Below are positions 37,359 to 47,500 of a DNA stretch of 64,000 bases, piece by piece. Made by a program: the position numbers and the translations under genes. The stretch's first letter is position 1, and every line of letters starts with the position of its first letter. Source of the DNA: Mucilaginibacter sp. Bleaf8 (GTDB lineage Bacteria > Bacteroidota > Bacteroidia > Sphingobacteriales > Sphingobacteriaceae); the NCBI RefSeq assembly GCF_018390515.1, contig NZ_JAHBBK010000001.1, positions 62,001-126,000 of the forward strand, in the 5' to 3' direction. The notes beneath the pieces are model-generated. The model saw nothing but the letters and a program-made list of their open reading frames with translations, was not told the DNA's origin and made no database searches.

Positions 37359-38426
37359 ATGCAAGAACACGTTGTTAGAGATCAGGACGACATTACGCTA
37401 AAAGAGCTAATTGTAAAAATTAACAGTGCCTTTTCGTTCCTGCTGCGCCAATGGAAAATTATTTTAGTTGTAACCATAATCGGAGCGGTGCTTGGTGTTT
37501 TTTACGCTAATTACAAAAAGCCCGTTTACACCGCTCAATGTTCATTTGTATTAGAAGATAACAGCAATAAAACTAATGTTGGTGTTTTATCAGGATTTGC
37601 ATCATTGATAGGCGGTGGCGCTACAAGTAATACCGGCATTTTCCAGGGCGACAATATACTTGAGTTATATACGTCAAGGTTAATGATCGAGAAGACACTG
37701 CTGTCACCTGTTACCATTGAAGGTAAAAAGCAGCTGCTTATTGATCGGTATATTGATATCAATAAGCTGAGAGAAAAGTGGGTAAAAGACAAAGATCTAA
37801 AGAACATTTCTTTTGAAATTGGTAAACCTAATTTTACTTTGAAACATGACAGTATTGTAAGCAAAGTTGTGGATGATATTAAAGGAAATTACCTGACTGT
37901 AGAGCGGCCGGATAAATCTTTAAATATCATTGATGTTTCGGTAGCATGCCCTGACCAGTATTACGCCAAAGAATTTGCAGACCGCATTGTGGAGAATGTT
38001 AATGCTTTTTATGTTGATACCAGGACTAAACGTTCACAGGAAAACATTAGGATGTTGCAATTGCAGGCCGATAGTATACGCACGTCGCTAAACAGTTCAA
38101 TGGGTAGGGTTGCTGTGGCTCAGGATGCCAATCCTAATCCAAACCCGGCAATGCAGTCATTACGTATCACTTCACAGCGCCGGCAGGTAGACGTACAGTC
38201 TAACCAAGCCATATACGTTGAAGTGATTCATAACTTGGAGCTGGCAAAAATGGCGCTGAAAAACGAAAGACCTATCATACAAGTGATCGACGGACCGGTT
38301 TACCCGTTGCCGGTTAAAAAACTGAGCCCTATTAAGGGTGCTGTTATAGCAGGTATTTTAGCCATGTTTTTCTGTGTAATTATTTTAGTAACCAGAAAGT
38401 TTTTAGTTAAAGTAACTGCATCATAA
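37359..38426 (+). CDS. Wzz-like chain-length determinant protein
   Basis: A 355-residue inner-membrane protein with two transmembrane helices (residues about 33-53 and 328-348) around a periplasmic coiled-coil-rich region. The Wzz motif region is LSPIKGAVIAGILAMFF after the Pro-rich VYPLPVKK. It should set polymer length and link to the Wza-like channel. It has no cytoplasmic tyrosine-kinase domain, and no separate kinase gene is in the locus. Followed by a strong terminator. Confidence 0.9.
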   Translation: MQEHVVRDQDDITLKELIVKINSAFSFLLRQWKIILVVTIIGAVLGVFYANYKKPVYTAQCSFVLEDNSNKTNVGVLSGFASLIGGGATSNTGIFQGDNILELYTSRLMIEKTLLSPVTIEGKKQLLIDRYIDINKLREKWVKDKDLKNISFEIGKPNFTLKHDSIVSKVVDDIKGNYLTVERPDKSLNIIDVSVACPDQYYAKEFADRIVENVNAFYVDTRTKRSQENIRMLQLQADSIRTSLNSSMGRVAVAQDANPNPNPAMQSLRITSQRRQVDVQSNQAIYVEVIHNLELAKMALKNERPIIQVIDGPVYPLPVKKLSPIKGAVIAGILAMFFCVIILVTRKFLVKVTAS

Positions 38427-38451
38427 AATAAAGTTAGTTTGGCTCTTATAA

Positions 38452-38488
38452 AAAAGGCGTTAAAAGATAAATTCTTTTAACGCCTTTT
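38452..38488 (+). terminator. Terminator of the export operon
   Basis: A 16-base perfect stem: AAAAGGCGTTAAAAGA (38452-38467) with TCTTTTAACGCCTTTT (38473-38488). Confidence 0.92.
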
Positions 38489-38527
38489 CATTTGGGCTTT
38501 ATTCAAAATGGAGTAAAGGTGATGCCT

Positions 38528-39400
38528 TTAAGCTAAGCGTTCACTTCTGGTTGCTTCATAAATATGGTCGATGATATTTCCGTCTACGTTCTCGTCAACT
38601 TTTCTGGCAAACAACGCGTCTGATTTACTGATTAGCTCTTTGTCATCTGCCGTGATATATAAAGGGTGTTCGCTTCCATAAACCCATTTAACCAGCCGTA
38701 AATCATCGTTCATAATGTTGATGGACGGCGTGTTAGCCAGAATGGTTTGAACCCATATTTCGTCTCCTGAACGGGTATATTTAAAGTGTTCCAAAAAGGC
38801 GGGATTCTTTTCTACGTAATCAAGAACACACGCCATTGCTTCACGGTTCATGTTAATCCAGTTCCAGCCGCCGTAAAATTTTATCGGGTATAACTTTCTC
38901 CTCATTTTAAGACGTATTTGTGTTTTGCGAACAACTGCAAATACTTTTTTTAATAGCAACCCGAATGTGTTTTGTTTGAAATCGTCACCCCAGTAGTAAT
39001 GTAGCCGGCCGTAGCCACCTTCCTGTTCAGCCCAGGCAGGTTTGGGCAAGGCTTCGTGGTTTACAAAGCTTACATTGGCATTTTTTTGTATATAATCTTT
39101 AATGTATTGGTTTGACTTAATAGGTATATCTTGCCCGCTAATAAGCATGAAATAGTCATTTCCATCGGCGTATGCAGCCTGGAACAGTTTATGTGTGGCA
39201 ATGATCTGATGATGGCTTCCCCAGTTTACGTCCTGTCTTTCAATAAGCTTTACATTAGGATATGCTTCTAACTGGGCCACATCTAGCGTGCTTTTTTTAT
39301 CGATGTGGATGTAAATATTAAAATCTTCACTTAGTCTGCTTACCAGCCTTTTTAATTGATTGATATTTTTGTGTGCGAGGATTAGTATGGCAATTCGCAT
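38528..39400 (-). CDS. GT14 beta-1,6-N-acetylglucosaminyltransferase-like protein
   Basis: A 290-residue member of the core-2/I-branching (GT14) family: ILILAHKNINQLKRLVSRL, IYIHIDKKS, YFMLISGQDIPIKS, and GGWNWINMNREAM with SGDEIWVQT. It should transfer GlcNAc or a related sugar, possibly as a branch of the polymer. It lies on the opposite strand with a GT2 gene, 38 bases downstream of it, so the two form a small minus-strand operon. Confidence 0.85.
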   Translation of the reverse strand: MRIAILILAHKNINQLKRLVSRLSEDFNIYIHIDKKSTLDVAQLEAYPNVKLIERQDVNWGSHHQIIATHKLFQAAYADGNDYFMLISGQDIPIKSNQYIKDYIQKNANVSFVNHEALPKPAWAEQEGGYGRLHYYWGDDFKQNTFGLLLKKVFAVVRKTQIRLKMRRKLYPIKFYGGWNWINMNREAMACVLDYVEKNPAFLEHFKYTRSGDEIWVQTILANTPSINIMNDDLRLVKWVYGSEHPLYITADDKELISKSDALFARKVDENVDGNIIDHIYEATRSERLA

Positions 39401-39438
39401 TAATCGGCGTTTTAGGTATGATATGTTTTATTGTTAGG

Positions 39439-40401
39439 CTAGTTCTTATCTTTCATGCGTCCTCTCACTAAGTGCATGCCTTCATAAATAGCCTTATAGG
39501 CATTTTCAGATGGGAAAGCATGAATGAGTAGCTGTCCGGCTCCCTTTGCTATGTTGCCATATCGAAGGTTGTAGAATGCACTGTCCAAACCCAGCAAGTG
39601 GGTTTGTTTCTTTTTTAGTGCCTTAACGTAATTTCTGTCAAGATGATTAAACCCGTCTTTTAGGGCAGCATCTGTATAGTTAACCATTTCGGTTCTGACT
39701 ACAACTTTTGCCTCCATCATCTTCTTGAATTTTTTGGACATATTGTCGTTATGGTTGCGAACTAAAAGCGCAGTACCTTCAGGTGCAAAGTGTTTAAATG
39801 CAAAGCCGCACATGGCTGCACGATACCAAAACTCCCAATCCTCAAAGCCGTAGCTGGGCTTAAACCCGCCGGCAACATCAAATATCTTTCTTTTAAATAA
39901 AGGGCATCCCGGCAGGTAAATATTATCATCAAGCAAGTGCTCAATCAGGCTGCTGTTTTTGCCGCTTACACGCGGTTTGCTAAATATAGCTGGTAGTACA
40001 GGTGTAAAGTCAGAATCTTGATCGTCGAATAATCGTATGTCACTGTATAGTAAGTCAATGTCCGGATTTGATTCTAATTCGGCAACCTGCAACTTAAGTT
40101 TATTGCTTTCCAGCATGTCATCAGCATCGAGCAATTGCAGGTACTTGCCTTTGCTGGCAGCAATGCCTGTATTACGGGCGGCAGACAAGCCCGCGTTTTT
40201 TTGATAGATATACTTAAAACGATTGTCGGCTAAAGTGTAAGGCTTGGCTACGTCTGCAGTATTATCTGTCGATCCGTCGTCAACAATAATACATTCCCAA
40301 TGCGCATAAGCTTGGCTGGCAACGCTATCAAGCGCTTGCGATAAATATTTTCCGTAATTGTAACATGGGATAATAATAGAAACCAGGGCAGATGTATCCA
40401 T
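39439..40401 (-). CDS. GT2-family glycosyltransferase
   Basis: The ATG at 40401 (MDTSALVSIIIPCYN) places the conserved start of the GT-A fold at residues 7-15; the frame can be extended to 40470 by 23 unlikely residues. About 320 residues. Motifs: IIVDDGSTDNT, NAGLSAARNTGI, LDADDML (DxD). First gene of the minus-strand pair with the GT14 gene. Confidence 0.9.
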   Translation of the reverse strand: MDTSALVSIIIPCYNYGKYLSQALDSVASQAYAHWECIIVDDGSTDNTADVAKPYTLADNRFKYIYQKNAGLSAARNTGIAASKGKYLQLLDADDMLESNKLKLQVAELESNPDIDLLYSDIRLFDDQDSDFTPVLPAIFSKPRVSGKNSSLIEHLLDDNIYLPGCPLFKRKIFDVAGGFKPSYGFEDWEFWYRAAMCGFAFKHFAPEGTALLVRNHNDNMSKKFKKMMEAKVVVRTEMVNYTDAALKDGFNHLDRNYVKALKKKQTHLLGLDSAFYNLRYGNIAKGAGQLLIHAFPSENAYKAIYEGMHLVRGRMKDKN

Positions 40402-40598
40402 AAGTGTAAATATGCTCAAAGGTAATGCAGAGTTTTTACTAAACTGCAATGCAAACAAAATGTGTTGCAAAATGTTTAGTAATCGCTTTTCATTATGTGT
40501 TCCGGGCAGCTACCTTATGCTATTGCTTTATAAAACACAGTTGAGTTAGCCGAAAATTAATAAGTTTGTAATCGCAAGTTAGCAACCGTTTTATTTAA

Positions 40599-41621
40599 AT
40601 GCCGAAAATCAGTGTTATCCTTCCTGTGTACAATACAGAACTGTACATCAAAGAAGCTGTTGATAGTATCCTCAACCAAACTTTTAAAGATTTCGAATTA
40701 CTTGTTATCAACGATGCTTCAACCGATAATACACTTCACATTTTACAGCAGATTAATGATGATCGCTTAAAGATTATTAATAACGAAACGAATCTGAAGG
40801 TCGTAAAATCATTGAACAAAGGATTGGACCTGGCACAAGGTGAGTACATTGCCAGAATGGATGCTGATGATATTGCCCATCCGCAACGGTTTGAAAAGCA
40901 ATTGCGTTTCTTTGAAACTAATCCCGATGTTGACTTTGTGGGTAGTTGGGTACAAACATTCGGCTCCGAAAGTAATGTTATGAAAGCCGCAACCGAACAT
41001 GATCACATTAAGGTCAGGCTCTTTTTTTTGAACCCGATTTTCCATCCCGCGGTAATGTTCAAAAAACAAAGTTTCAATGTAAACGGTTACAGGTTTGACG
41101 AGCGCTTTACCAATGCCGAGGATTATGGAATGTGGGTAAAGGCTATAGATACACTTAAATTTGCCAACGTACCCGAAATTTTACTGAAATACCGGGTGCA
41201 TAATAACAATGTATCGGTAATAAAAGCAAGCAACAGAGCCGTGCTTGATGAGATACATTACGACGTTTATAAGCAGTTCCTGTCTAAATTGGATTTAGTC
41301 TATACGGATGACGAGCTTCAACTTCACCGCAAACTGGGGTTAGTAGAAGTAGAGGCGTTAGACCTGGTCGGTTTAGAAAAATATTTGCAGTGGCTTAAAA
41401 AGCTGGTTGATCAAAATAATCGGGTAAAGTACTTTGAGAGGGAACATTTTAAAAATGTGATCCTTTCTTACGTGCTGTATGTAGTAAAAAAAGCCAAACC
41501 GTCGGGTCCTGCATTCAGGCTGGCGCTCAAAACGTTTGGCAATTTGTTTACACCGAGCGATTTCTGGTCGTATTTTACCAGCAGGGCGAAGGTTAAGTTA
41601 GCCAAAGCTCAAACATTTTAG
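40599..41621 (+). CDS. GT2-family glycosyltransferase
   Basis: A 340-residue GT-A enzyme: KISVILPVYNTELYIKEAVDSI, VINDASTDNT, ARMDADDIAHPQR with the DxD site, then VGSWVQTFG and a C-terminal helical region. It begins the second plus-strand run of the locus, 35 bases before the UDP-galactopyranose mutase gene, and reads divergently from the GT2/GT14 pair. Confidence 0.9.
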   Translation: MPKISVILPVYNTELYIKEAVDSILNQTFKDFELLVINDASTDNTLHILQQINDDRLKIINNETNLKVVKSLNKGLDLAQGEYIARMDADDIAHPQRFEKQLRFFETNPDVDFVGSWVQTFGSESNVMKAATEHDHIKVRLFFLNPIFHPAVMFKKQSFNVNGYRFDERFTNAEDYGMWVKAIDTLKFANVPEILLKYRVHNNNVSVIKASNRAVLDEIHYDVYKQFLSKLDLVYTDDELQLHRKLGLVEVEALDLVGLEKYLQWLKKLVDQNNRVKYFEREHFKNVILSYVLYVVKKAKPSGPAFRLALKTFGNLFTPSDFWSYFTSRAKVKLAKAQTF

Positions 41622-41656
41622 GAACTTAAAAACATCTTACCAAAACATCATACTTA

Positions 41657-42772
41657 ATGAAAACAGAAAAAGAATACGACTATCTTATTGTGGGCGCCGG
41701 TTTGTTCGGTTCCGTTTTTGCACATGAAGCTAAAAAGAGAGGAAAGAAATGCCTGATTATTGATAGGCGTTCACATAGCGGTGGTAATATTTATTGTGAA
41801 AATATTGAAGGCATAAACGTACATAAATATGGTGCCCATATCTTTCATACCAACGACAAGGAAATTTGGGAATACGTAAATTCATTTGTTGAGTTTAACC
41901 GTTACACCAACACTCCGGTAGCTAATTACAAAGGCGAGCTGTATAATCTGCCCTTTAACATGAATACCTTTTATCAATTGTGGAAGGTTAAAACACCTAA
42001 GGAAGCGAAGGAGAAAATTCAATCGCAGATAGATCAGTTGAGTATCAAAGAGCCTTCAAATCTGGAAGAGCAGGCTTTATCCTTAATTGGTACCGATATC
42101 TATGAAAAGTTAATAAAAGGTTATACCGAAAAACAATGGGGCCGCTCGGCTACAGAACTACCTGCGTTTATTATTAAACGTTTGCCGGTGCGTTTTACAT
42201 TTGATAACAACTATTTTAACGATAAATACCAAGGCATACCAATTGGTGGTTACAATAAGCTAACTGAGGCGTTAATTGAAGGTGTTGAAGTTCGTTTAAA
42301 TACCGACTTCTTTGAAAATCGTGAAGAGTGGGAAAGTAAAGCAGAAAACGTTGTATTTACAGGTAAAATTGATCAGTATTATGACTTTCAGTTTGGCCAG
42401 CTTGAATATCGCAGCTTAGAATTTGAACACGATGTGCTGGATGAGGAAAACCATCAAGGTAATGCCGTAGTAAACTATACTGAGCGCGAAATACCATACA
42501 CCCGGATCATTGAACACAAGCATTTCGAATTCGGTACGCAGCCTAAAACTGTGGTAACCAAAGAGTATCCGGCCGATTGGACGCCTGAGAAAGAGCCTTA
42601 TTATCCAATTAATGATAATAAAAACAACGAGACCTACCGCCAATACAAAGAGCTTGCCGATAAGGAAGAGAAAATTATTTTCGGCGGAAGGCTGGCTGAG
42701 TACAAGTACTACGATATGCACCAGATCATTGGGTCGGCACTTAAAAAAGTAAAAGATCATTTTGGCGCTTAA
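41657..42772 (+). CDS. glf: UDP-galactopyranose mutase
   Basis: A 371-residue flavoprotein with YLIVGAGLFGSVFAHEAKK, GGNIYCENIEGINVHKYGAHIFHT, and the C-terminal EYPADWTPEKEPYYPIND followed by IIFGGRLAEYKYYDMHQ. These are the hallmark regions of Glf, which converts UDP-galactopyranose to UDP-galactofuranose. Its presence shows that the polymer very likely contains galactofuranose. The next gene is a fitting transferase, and spacing suggests co-transcription. Confidence 0.96.
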   Translation: MKTEKEYDYLIVGAGLFGSVFAHEAKKRGKKCLIIDRRSHSGGNIYCENIEGINVHKYGAHIFHTNDKEIWEYVNSFVEFNRYTNTPVANYKGELYNLPFNMNTFYQLWKVKTPKEAKEKIQSQIDQLSIKEPSNLEEQALSLIGTDIYEKLIKGYTEKQWGRSATELPAFIIKRLPVRFTFDNNYFNDKYQGIPIGGYNKLTEALIEGVEVRLNTDFFENREEWESKAENVVFTGKIDQYYDFQFGQLEYRSLEFEHDVLDEENHQGNAVVNYTEREIPYTRIIEHKHFEFGTQPKTVVTKEYPADWTPEKEPYYPINDNKNNETYRQYKELADKEEKIIFGGRLAEYKYYDMHQIIGSALKKVKDHFGA

Positions 42773-42810
42773 TAAATCAAACTTTTCACTTAAGTAACCT
42801 TCGTCTGTCT

Positions 42811-43848
42811 GTGCATAAATACCAGTTCTGCATTTTTGAGTACAATGATGCAACTAATAATTCTGCCGCTACAAAAGCTGTAAGCGATTGCAATAAGATT
42901 TTTAAACGCAATGGCTATACAGATTATACTTTAACATTTCATAACAACTCAAAGCGCGGATGGCGTTTTTATCTGGCAGCTTTTAAAGGTATTGCAAAAC
43001 TGCTTCTTCAAATTGAGAAGGGCGCATTGGTTGGCATACAATACCCGATGCTTAATAATGTTTTTAAGTACTTTATTAAAGCTGCCAGAATAAAAGACAT
43101 TAAGTTTTTTTGCATCATACACGATGTTGAATCGTTGCGATTGGGTGCAAAAGATCCCGGATTAATCAAAAAAGAAACTGCAAATTTAAGCTATTACGAT
43201 TTTTTGATTGTGCATAATCCAGTTATGTTGCAGTGGCTTAAGAACAACGGCGTAACAACCCGGATGCTGCCATTGGGTATATTTGATTACCTGGCTGATA
43301 AGCCACCCGTACACGCAGCTCACTCTCCGCAGTTAAACACCATAGTTTATGCAGGTAACTTAAGTAAAAGTAAGTTTATTTATAAGCTTGATGCAGTTAA
43401 GGAATACCGCTTTAATGTATATGGCCCCAATCTGTTAACCGACGAAAAGCAGCCCGAAAATACTAAATGGTGCGGCGTGTTTTCTCCTGATGAAATTGTG
43501 TACCGCCTTGACGGCGACTTCGGATTGATTTGGGATGGTGAAGACATTAACGAGTTAGACAGCGTACTGGGTAATTATCTATTATACAATAACCCTCATA
43601 AAGCATCCTTGTATTTAGCTGCAGGTTTGCCTGTTATAGCACCAAAAAATTCGGCAATCGGGAAATTGCTCGACGAATTGAAAGTGGGCGTGCTGATTGA
43701 TACTTTGGCTGATTTAAATACGCTAAAGATTTCACCGGAAGAATATCAGGTATTGAAAAGTAATTGCCTGGTATTACAAAGTAAAATAATTAACGGCGAC
43801 TTTTTTACGCAGGCCTTAGCTGGTGTTGAGTCGCAGTTGCTTCAATAA
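42811..43848 (+). CDS. Probable galactofuranosyltransferase (WbbI-like)
   Basis: A 345-residue GT-B-type protein starting with GTG (MHKYQFCIFEYNDATNNS). Motifs FYLAAFKGIAKLL, VGIQYPMLNN, IIHDVESLR, and the C-terminal FGLIWDGEDINELD with PHKASLYLAAGLPVIA resemble beta-1,6-galactofuranosyltransferases of the WbbI type. Position right after glf supports Galf as donor. The GTG start is 38 bases after the glf stop; no better ATG is nearby upstream. Confidence 0.78.
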   Translation: MHKYQFCIFEYNDATNNSAATKAVSDCNKIFKRNGYTDYTLTFHNNSKRGWRFYLAAFKGIAKLLLQIEKGALVGIQYPMLNNVFKYFIKAARIKDIKFFCIIHDVESLRLGAKDPGLIKKETANLSYYDFLIVHNPVMLQWLKNNGVTTRMLPLGIFDYLADKPPVHAAHSPQLNTIVYAGNLSKSKFIYKLDAVKEYRFNVYGPNLLTDEKQPENTKWCGVFSPDEIVYRLDGDFGLIWDGEDINELDSVLGNYLLYNNPHKASLYLAAGLPVIAPKNSAIGKLLDELKVGVLIDTLADLNTLKISPEEYQVLKSNCLVLQSKIINGDFFTQALAGVESQLLQ

Positions 43849-43857
43849 AAAAAGTTT

Positions 43858-44937
43858 ATGTTAAAAGTTGGTTTAGACGGCAGGTTACTTCAGGGCAAGC
43901 TTACCGGTGTAGGTAAGTATGTGCTGAACATGCTCGATTATATTTGCGATCACTCATCTGACATAAACTTTATTATTTACACCAACCGGCCTTTGGAATG
44001 TAAATTACGCTCCGGTAGGGTAGAAGTAGTGCAAGACAGTAACCTGATGGCCAAGGTGAAACCTATGGTTTGGTCGAAGCTTTTTATGCACAGGCTCATT
44101 AATCGCAACTTGCCAGATGTGTTTTTGGCAGGAGATACGTTTGTTCCCTTACTTAGCAAATGTAAAAAAGTGGTAGCGGTAGTGCACGATTTTAATGCCA
44201 TCATTGCTCCCGAAACCATGAGCCGTTTGCGTTTAATTACCGATAAGCTTTTTTTTAAATCGGACATTAAAAAGGCATCGGCAATAATCTGCAACTCGTT
44301 CGGTACGGCCGATAAGCTGAAAAAGTACTACAATATCGATACAACCTTGGTAATTCATCCCATCATGGATAAGCAGTACCGCCTTGTTGATCCGGTGTTG
44401 GTGAATGAACGATTACAAAGCAGGGGTATCAATTATCCCTACATTTTAACGGTCTCTACTCAGGAGCCAAGAAAAAATATGGATAAGGCTATCCAGGCTT
44501 TCATCGAAGCAAAAAAATCCCCCGAAATGGCTGATTATAAAATGCTTTTGGTGGGCTCAAAGGGGTGGAAAGCAGATCACATACAGCAACTCATCCAGTC
44601 TCATAAGCAGGATGTGTTAAGTTTAGGTTATGTTGATGATGAATTAATGCCGTATATTTACAGCGGCGCTAAACTTTTTGTATTTCCATCCAGCTATGAA
44701 GGCTTTGGTATGCCCGCACGTGAGGCGATGTTATGTGGTACTAATGTATTAGCCACAGATATGCCCGAGCTTAGGGAAGCATCCTACGAACAGGCTGTTT
44801 ATATCAATCCGGAGGATGGAACAGCATTTGCCGAACAGATTGTAAAGTTATCTAAGTCTGGATTATTGTTTGCGCCTGGCAGTTTAAAAAATACTGACCA
44901 TATAGAAAGTTTAATAGGTGCTTTTTTAAATGTATAA
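43858..44937 (+). CDS. GT4-family glycosyltransferase
   Basis: A 359-residue GT-B enzyme. VGLDGRLLQGKLTGVGKYVLNML starts the N-terminal fold (seen as GRLLQGKLTGVGKY), then VAVVHDFNAI, YILTVSTQEPRKNM at the interdomain turn, and PSSYEGFGMPAREAMLCG in the donor site with its E-x7-E pair. This start, with G-x-G-x-Y, resembles mannosyltransferases of the MtfB/WbaZ type. It starts 9 bases after the galactofuranosyltransferase stop. Confidence 0.9.
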   Translation: MLKVGLDGRLLQGKLTGVGKYVLNMLDYICDHSSDINFIIYTNRPLECKLRSGRVEVVQDSNLMAKVKPMVWSKLFMHRLINRNLPDVFLAGDTFVPLLSKCKKVVAVVHDFNAIIAPETMSRLRLITDKLFFKSDIKKASAIICNSFGTADKLKKYYNIDTTLVIHPIMDKQYRLVDPVLVNERLQSRGINYPYILTVSTQEPRKNMDKAIQAFIEAKKSPEMADYKMLLVGSKGWKADHIQQLIQSHKQDVLSLGYVDDELMPYIYSGAKLFVFPSSYEGFGMPAREAMLCGTNVLATDMPELREASYEQAVYINPEDGTAFAEQIVKLSKSGLLFAPGSLKNTDHIESLIGAFLNV

Positions 44938-44957
44938 TCTGATATTAGAAAAACAGT

Positions 44958-46337
44958 ATGCAGCATTATGATATACTATACGGAATAATGAGGATCAATC
45001 CTCTTATTCTGGTGCTGAATTGCATACTGATTGTTGCTTTTTTTACCTCATGGTACTTTTCTTATAAGCGAACCGGCTGGTTGATTGACTTGTGGCACTT
45101 TACACTGCTCATGAGCTACTTTATGACGTTTTTGCTGATGTATCCTTTCGCAACAGCAGAATTAAACGTATTAACTATAGGGCCTTTCAACTTGGCCCAT
45201 GCTCGTGAAAGTATTACTACTGCTTATTTTATAACCCTCACGGGGTTTATGTGCTTTTTTATCGGTGGTCTTATTTACAGAACTAACAACACCCAAACAC
45301 CAATTTATTGGTTTTTGATGATGCCATTTAAAAAAACACTTGGTACCATGTATTCATATATCGTGGGAAGCAGGATAGTAACAACGCTGGTATTCGCACT
45401 CTATGCAAGTTTAATGTTTTTTGTGCTGATGCTGGCCTTTAAGGCCGGCATGGGTAACAATCCGAGGGGTTTCTTTCTTAAAAATGACAGTCTGCGTCCT
45501 GTATTTAATTTAACAAACTCTATCAGTGGTATAGCGAGTGGCTTAATTATAGCGCGAATATTTGTTTATAATCAGCGGTATGATAAGATTTTATTAGCAC
45601 TGTTCATATTTTTAACCTTTTTTATTGGCTCAAGGGGCGGTGCTGTTGGTCCATTATTAAGCTTATTTACCAATTGGTTATATTTTAAGAAACAAGGCCG
45701 TATAAGCTTTTTCACATTGGCGTTTGTTGCTCTAGGTATATTGAGTCTGGTAGCATTTCTAAGCTTTTTCAGATCAGGACAGGGCGGTAGCGGAGCAGGT
45801 GTTTTAAACGAAATACTATACGGTAACTCTTTTTCTGACTTGCGCGATATGTCATGGATTATATCTGTGTGGGACGGTAATTATTTTTACGGCAAAACCT
45901 ACTTAGCCGCGTTTATGTCCTTTGTACCAAGTAGCCTTTCTGCATTCCGTATGGAGTGGTCAATCGGTAAAGTGACAGCCAGAATGGCGGGCTATAGCCC
46001 GGCTGAACACCCTGGTGTTAGGCCCGGTACCTTTGGTGAGGTTTATTTGAACTTTGGTATAGTAGGGGTAATTGTACTGGGTATTTTAATGGGCTATAGT
46101 ACCAGATATATTGACCGGAAAGTTAAAGATGCGGCTAAAAGCAAGAATGTCATGTCTGCTTTGGTGTCAGGCAAGTCTGGCGCTTTAATAGGTAACCTGG
46201 CAATCACAGCCGGTTTCTTCGGGTTTTATATATCTTTCATCATCTTCACTGTTTTGTTTTTGCTTTCACTGTGTATGCGCTTCTTAAAGTCAGATACAGG
46301 AAATACTAATCAGCTATCCATACAAAAAGACGCATAG
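44958..46337 (+). CDS. Wzy-like O-antigen/oligosaccharide repeat polymerase
   Basis: A 459-residue integral membrane protein with roughly ten to twelve hydrophobic helices and a large central loop (about residues 275-340) carrying GSGAGVLNEILYG, a typical position for polymerase function. The motif HPGVRPGTFGEVYLNFGIVG resembles oligosaccharide repeat-unit polymerases. Sequence identity in this family is low, so the call rests on topology and context between two glycosyltransferases in an EPS locus. An in-frame ATG at 44988 is an alternative start. Confidence 0.82.
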   Translation: MQHYDILYGIMRINPLILVLNCILIVAFFTSWYFSYKRTGWLIDLWHFTLLMSYFMTFLLMYPFATAELNVLTIGPFNLAHARESITTAYFITLTGFMCFFIGGLIYRTNNTQTPIYWFLMMPFKKTLGTMYSYIVGSRIVTTLVFALYASLMFFVLMLAFKAGMGNNPRGFFLKNDSLRPVFNLTNSISGIASGLIIARIFVYNQRYDKILLALFIFLTFFIGSRGGAVGPLLSLFTNWLYFKKQGRISFFTLAFVALGILSLVAFLSFFRSGQGGSGAGVLNEILYGNSFSDLRDMSWIISVWDGNYFYGKTYLAAFMSFVPSSLSAFRMEWSIGKVTARMAGYSPAEHPGVRPGTFGEVYLNFGIVGVIVLGILMGYSTRYIDRKVKDAAKSKNVMSALVSGKSGALIGNLAITAGFFGFYISFIIFTVLFLLSLCMRFLKSDTGNTNQLSIQKDA

Positions 46338-46378
46338 CTGGTAATATAAAGCTGCATTATGCAGGTAAAATATAAATT

Positions 46379-47461
46379 ATGCATATTGTTATTGATGCGC
46401 GCATGGTTAATGCATCAGGTATAGGCGTTTACCTGAAAAATATCTTACACGGCATTGCCAACTTAGGTAAAGTAACCTTGTTAGGAAACCCGGCCGAACT
46501 TTCTGAGTTTAGGGATTACGGCGTTATTCCATTTTTAGAGCCTATTTACAGCATCAAAGAACAGGTTAAACTTAGAAAGCTGATTCCTGACTGTGATATT
46601 TTTTGGTCGCCGCATTACAATATACCCTTGTTACCCATCAAAGCAAAAAGGCGATTTGTAACCATACACGATGTTTACCATTTGGCTTACTACAACCAGT
46701 TGAGCATGGCTCAAAGGATATATGCTAAAATTGTGATTAATGGTGCCGTTCGGTTAAGTAAACAAGTTATCACCGTTTCGAAATTTTCAAAAGACGAAAT
46801 TATTAAGCATACCGGGTGCAATGCAAGTAAGATAAGTGTAATATACAACGGTGTAAAAGATACGCCATCAGTAAATATAACCTTTAATGAGTTGGCAAAT
46901 CATTATCATTTACCTCAAAAATATCTACTCTTTGTGGGTAATGTAAAACCCCACAAAAATCTGAAAACACTTTTACAGGCTTACCTGTTGTTGAGCGAGG
47001 AGCTACGGTCGGAATATAAGATTGTAATTGTGGGCAAAAAAGACGGTTTCATTACCGGAGACCCGGAATTATTCAATTGGATAGACCAAAACCCTGGATT
47101 ATCTGACCGTTTAATATTTACAGGATTTGTGGCAGACGAGCACATGGATGCTATTTATAAATATGCGTCATTGTTTGTATTCCCGTCTGTATATGAGGGC
47201 TTTGGCTTGCCACCGCTTGAGGCCATGCTAAACCAATGTCCTGTAGCTGTGTCAAATGCAGCGTGTATGCCCGAAATTTGTGGTGAAGCCGCTTTGTATT
47301 TTGACCCTATGAAGCCTGAAGATGTAAGTGAAAAAATCCAATCAGGCTTAACAGATTCATCGCTAAGGCAAACTCTAATTGAAAAAGGAAATAAGCACAC
47401 GGCGTTGTTCACCTGGCAGGAATCTATTAAACAGCACTTGCAGATGTTTGCACATATATAA
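46379..47461 (+). CDS. GT4-family glycosyltransferase
   Basis: A 360-residue GT-B enzyme: IVIDARMVNASGIGVYLKNIL, FVTIHDVYHL, LLFVGNVKPHKNLKTLL, PSVYEGFGLPPLEAM. It is of the same MtfB/WbaZ-like subgroup as the gene at 43858, with the same G-I-G-x-Y start. Co-transcribed with the polymerase gene upstream (41 bases). Confidence 0.9.
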   Translation: MHIVIDARMVNASGIGVYLKNILHGIANLGKVTLLGNPAELSEFRDYGVIPFLEPIYSIKEQVKLRKLIPDCDIFWSPHYNIPLLPIKAKRRFVTIHDVYHLAYYNQLSMAQRIYAKIVINGAVRLSKQVITVSKFSKDEIIKHTGCNASKISVIYNGVKDTPSVNITFNELANHYHLPQKYLLFVGNVKPHKNLKTLLQAYLLLSEELRSEYKIVIVGKKDGFITGDPELFNWIDQNPGLSDRLIFTGFVADEHMDAIYKYASLFVFPSVYEGFGLPPLEAMLNQCPVAVSNAACMPEICGEAALYFDPMKPEDVSEKIQSGLTDSSLRQTLIEKGNKHTALFTWQESIKQHLQMFAHI

Positions 47462-47500
47462 AACATTACTGCGAAATAAATATACTTAATTCTATCTACC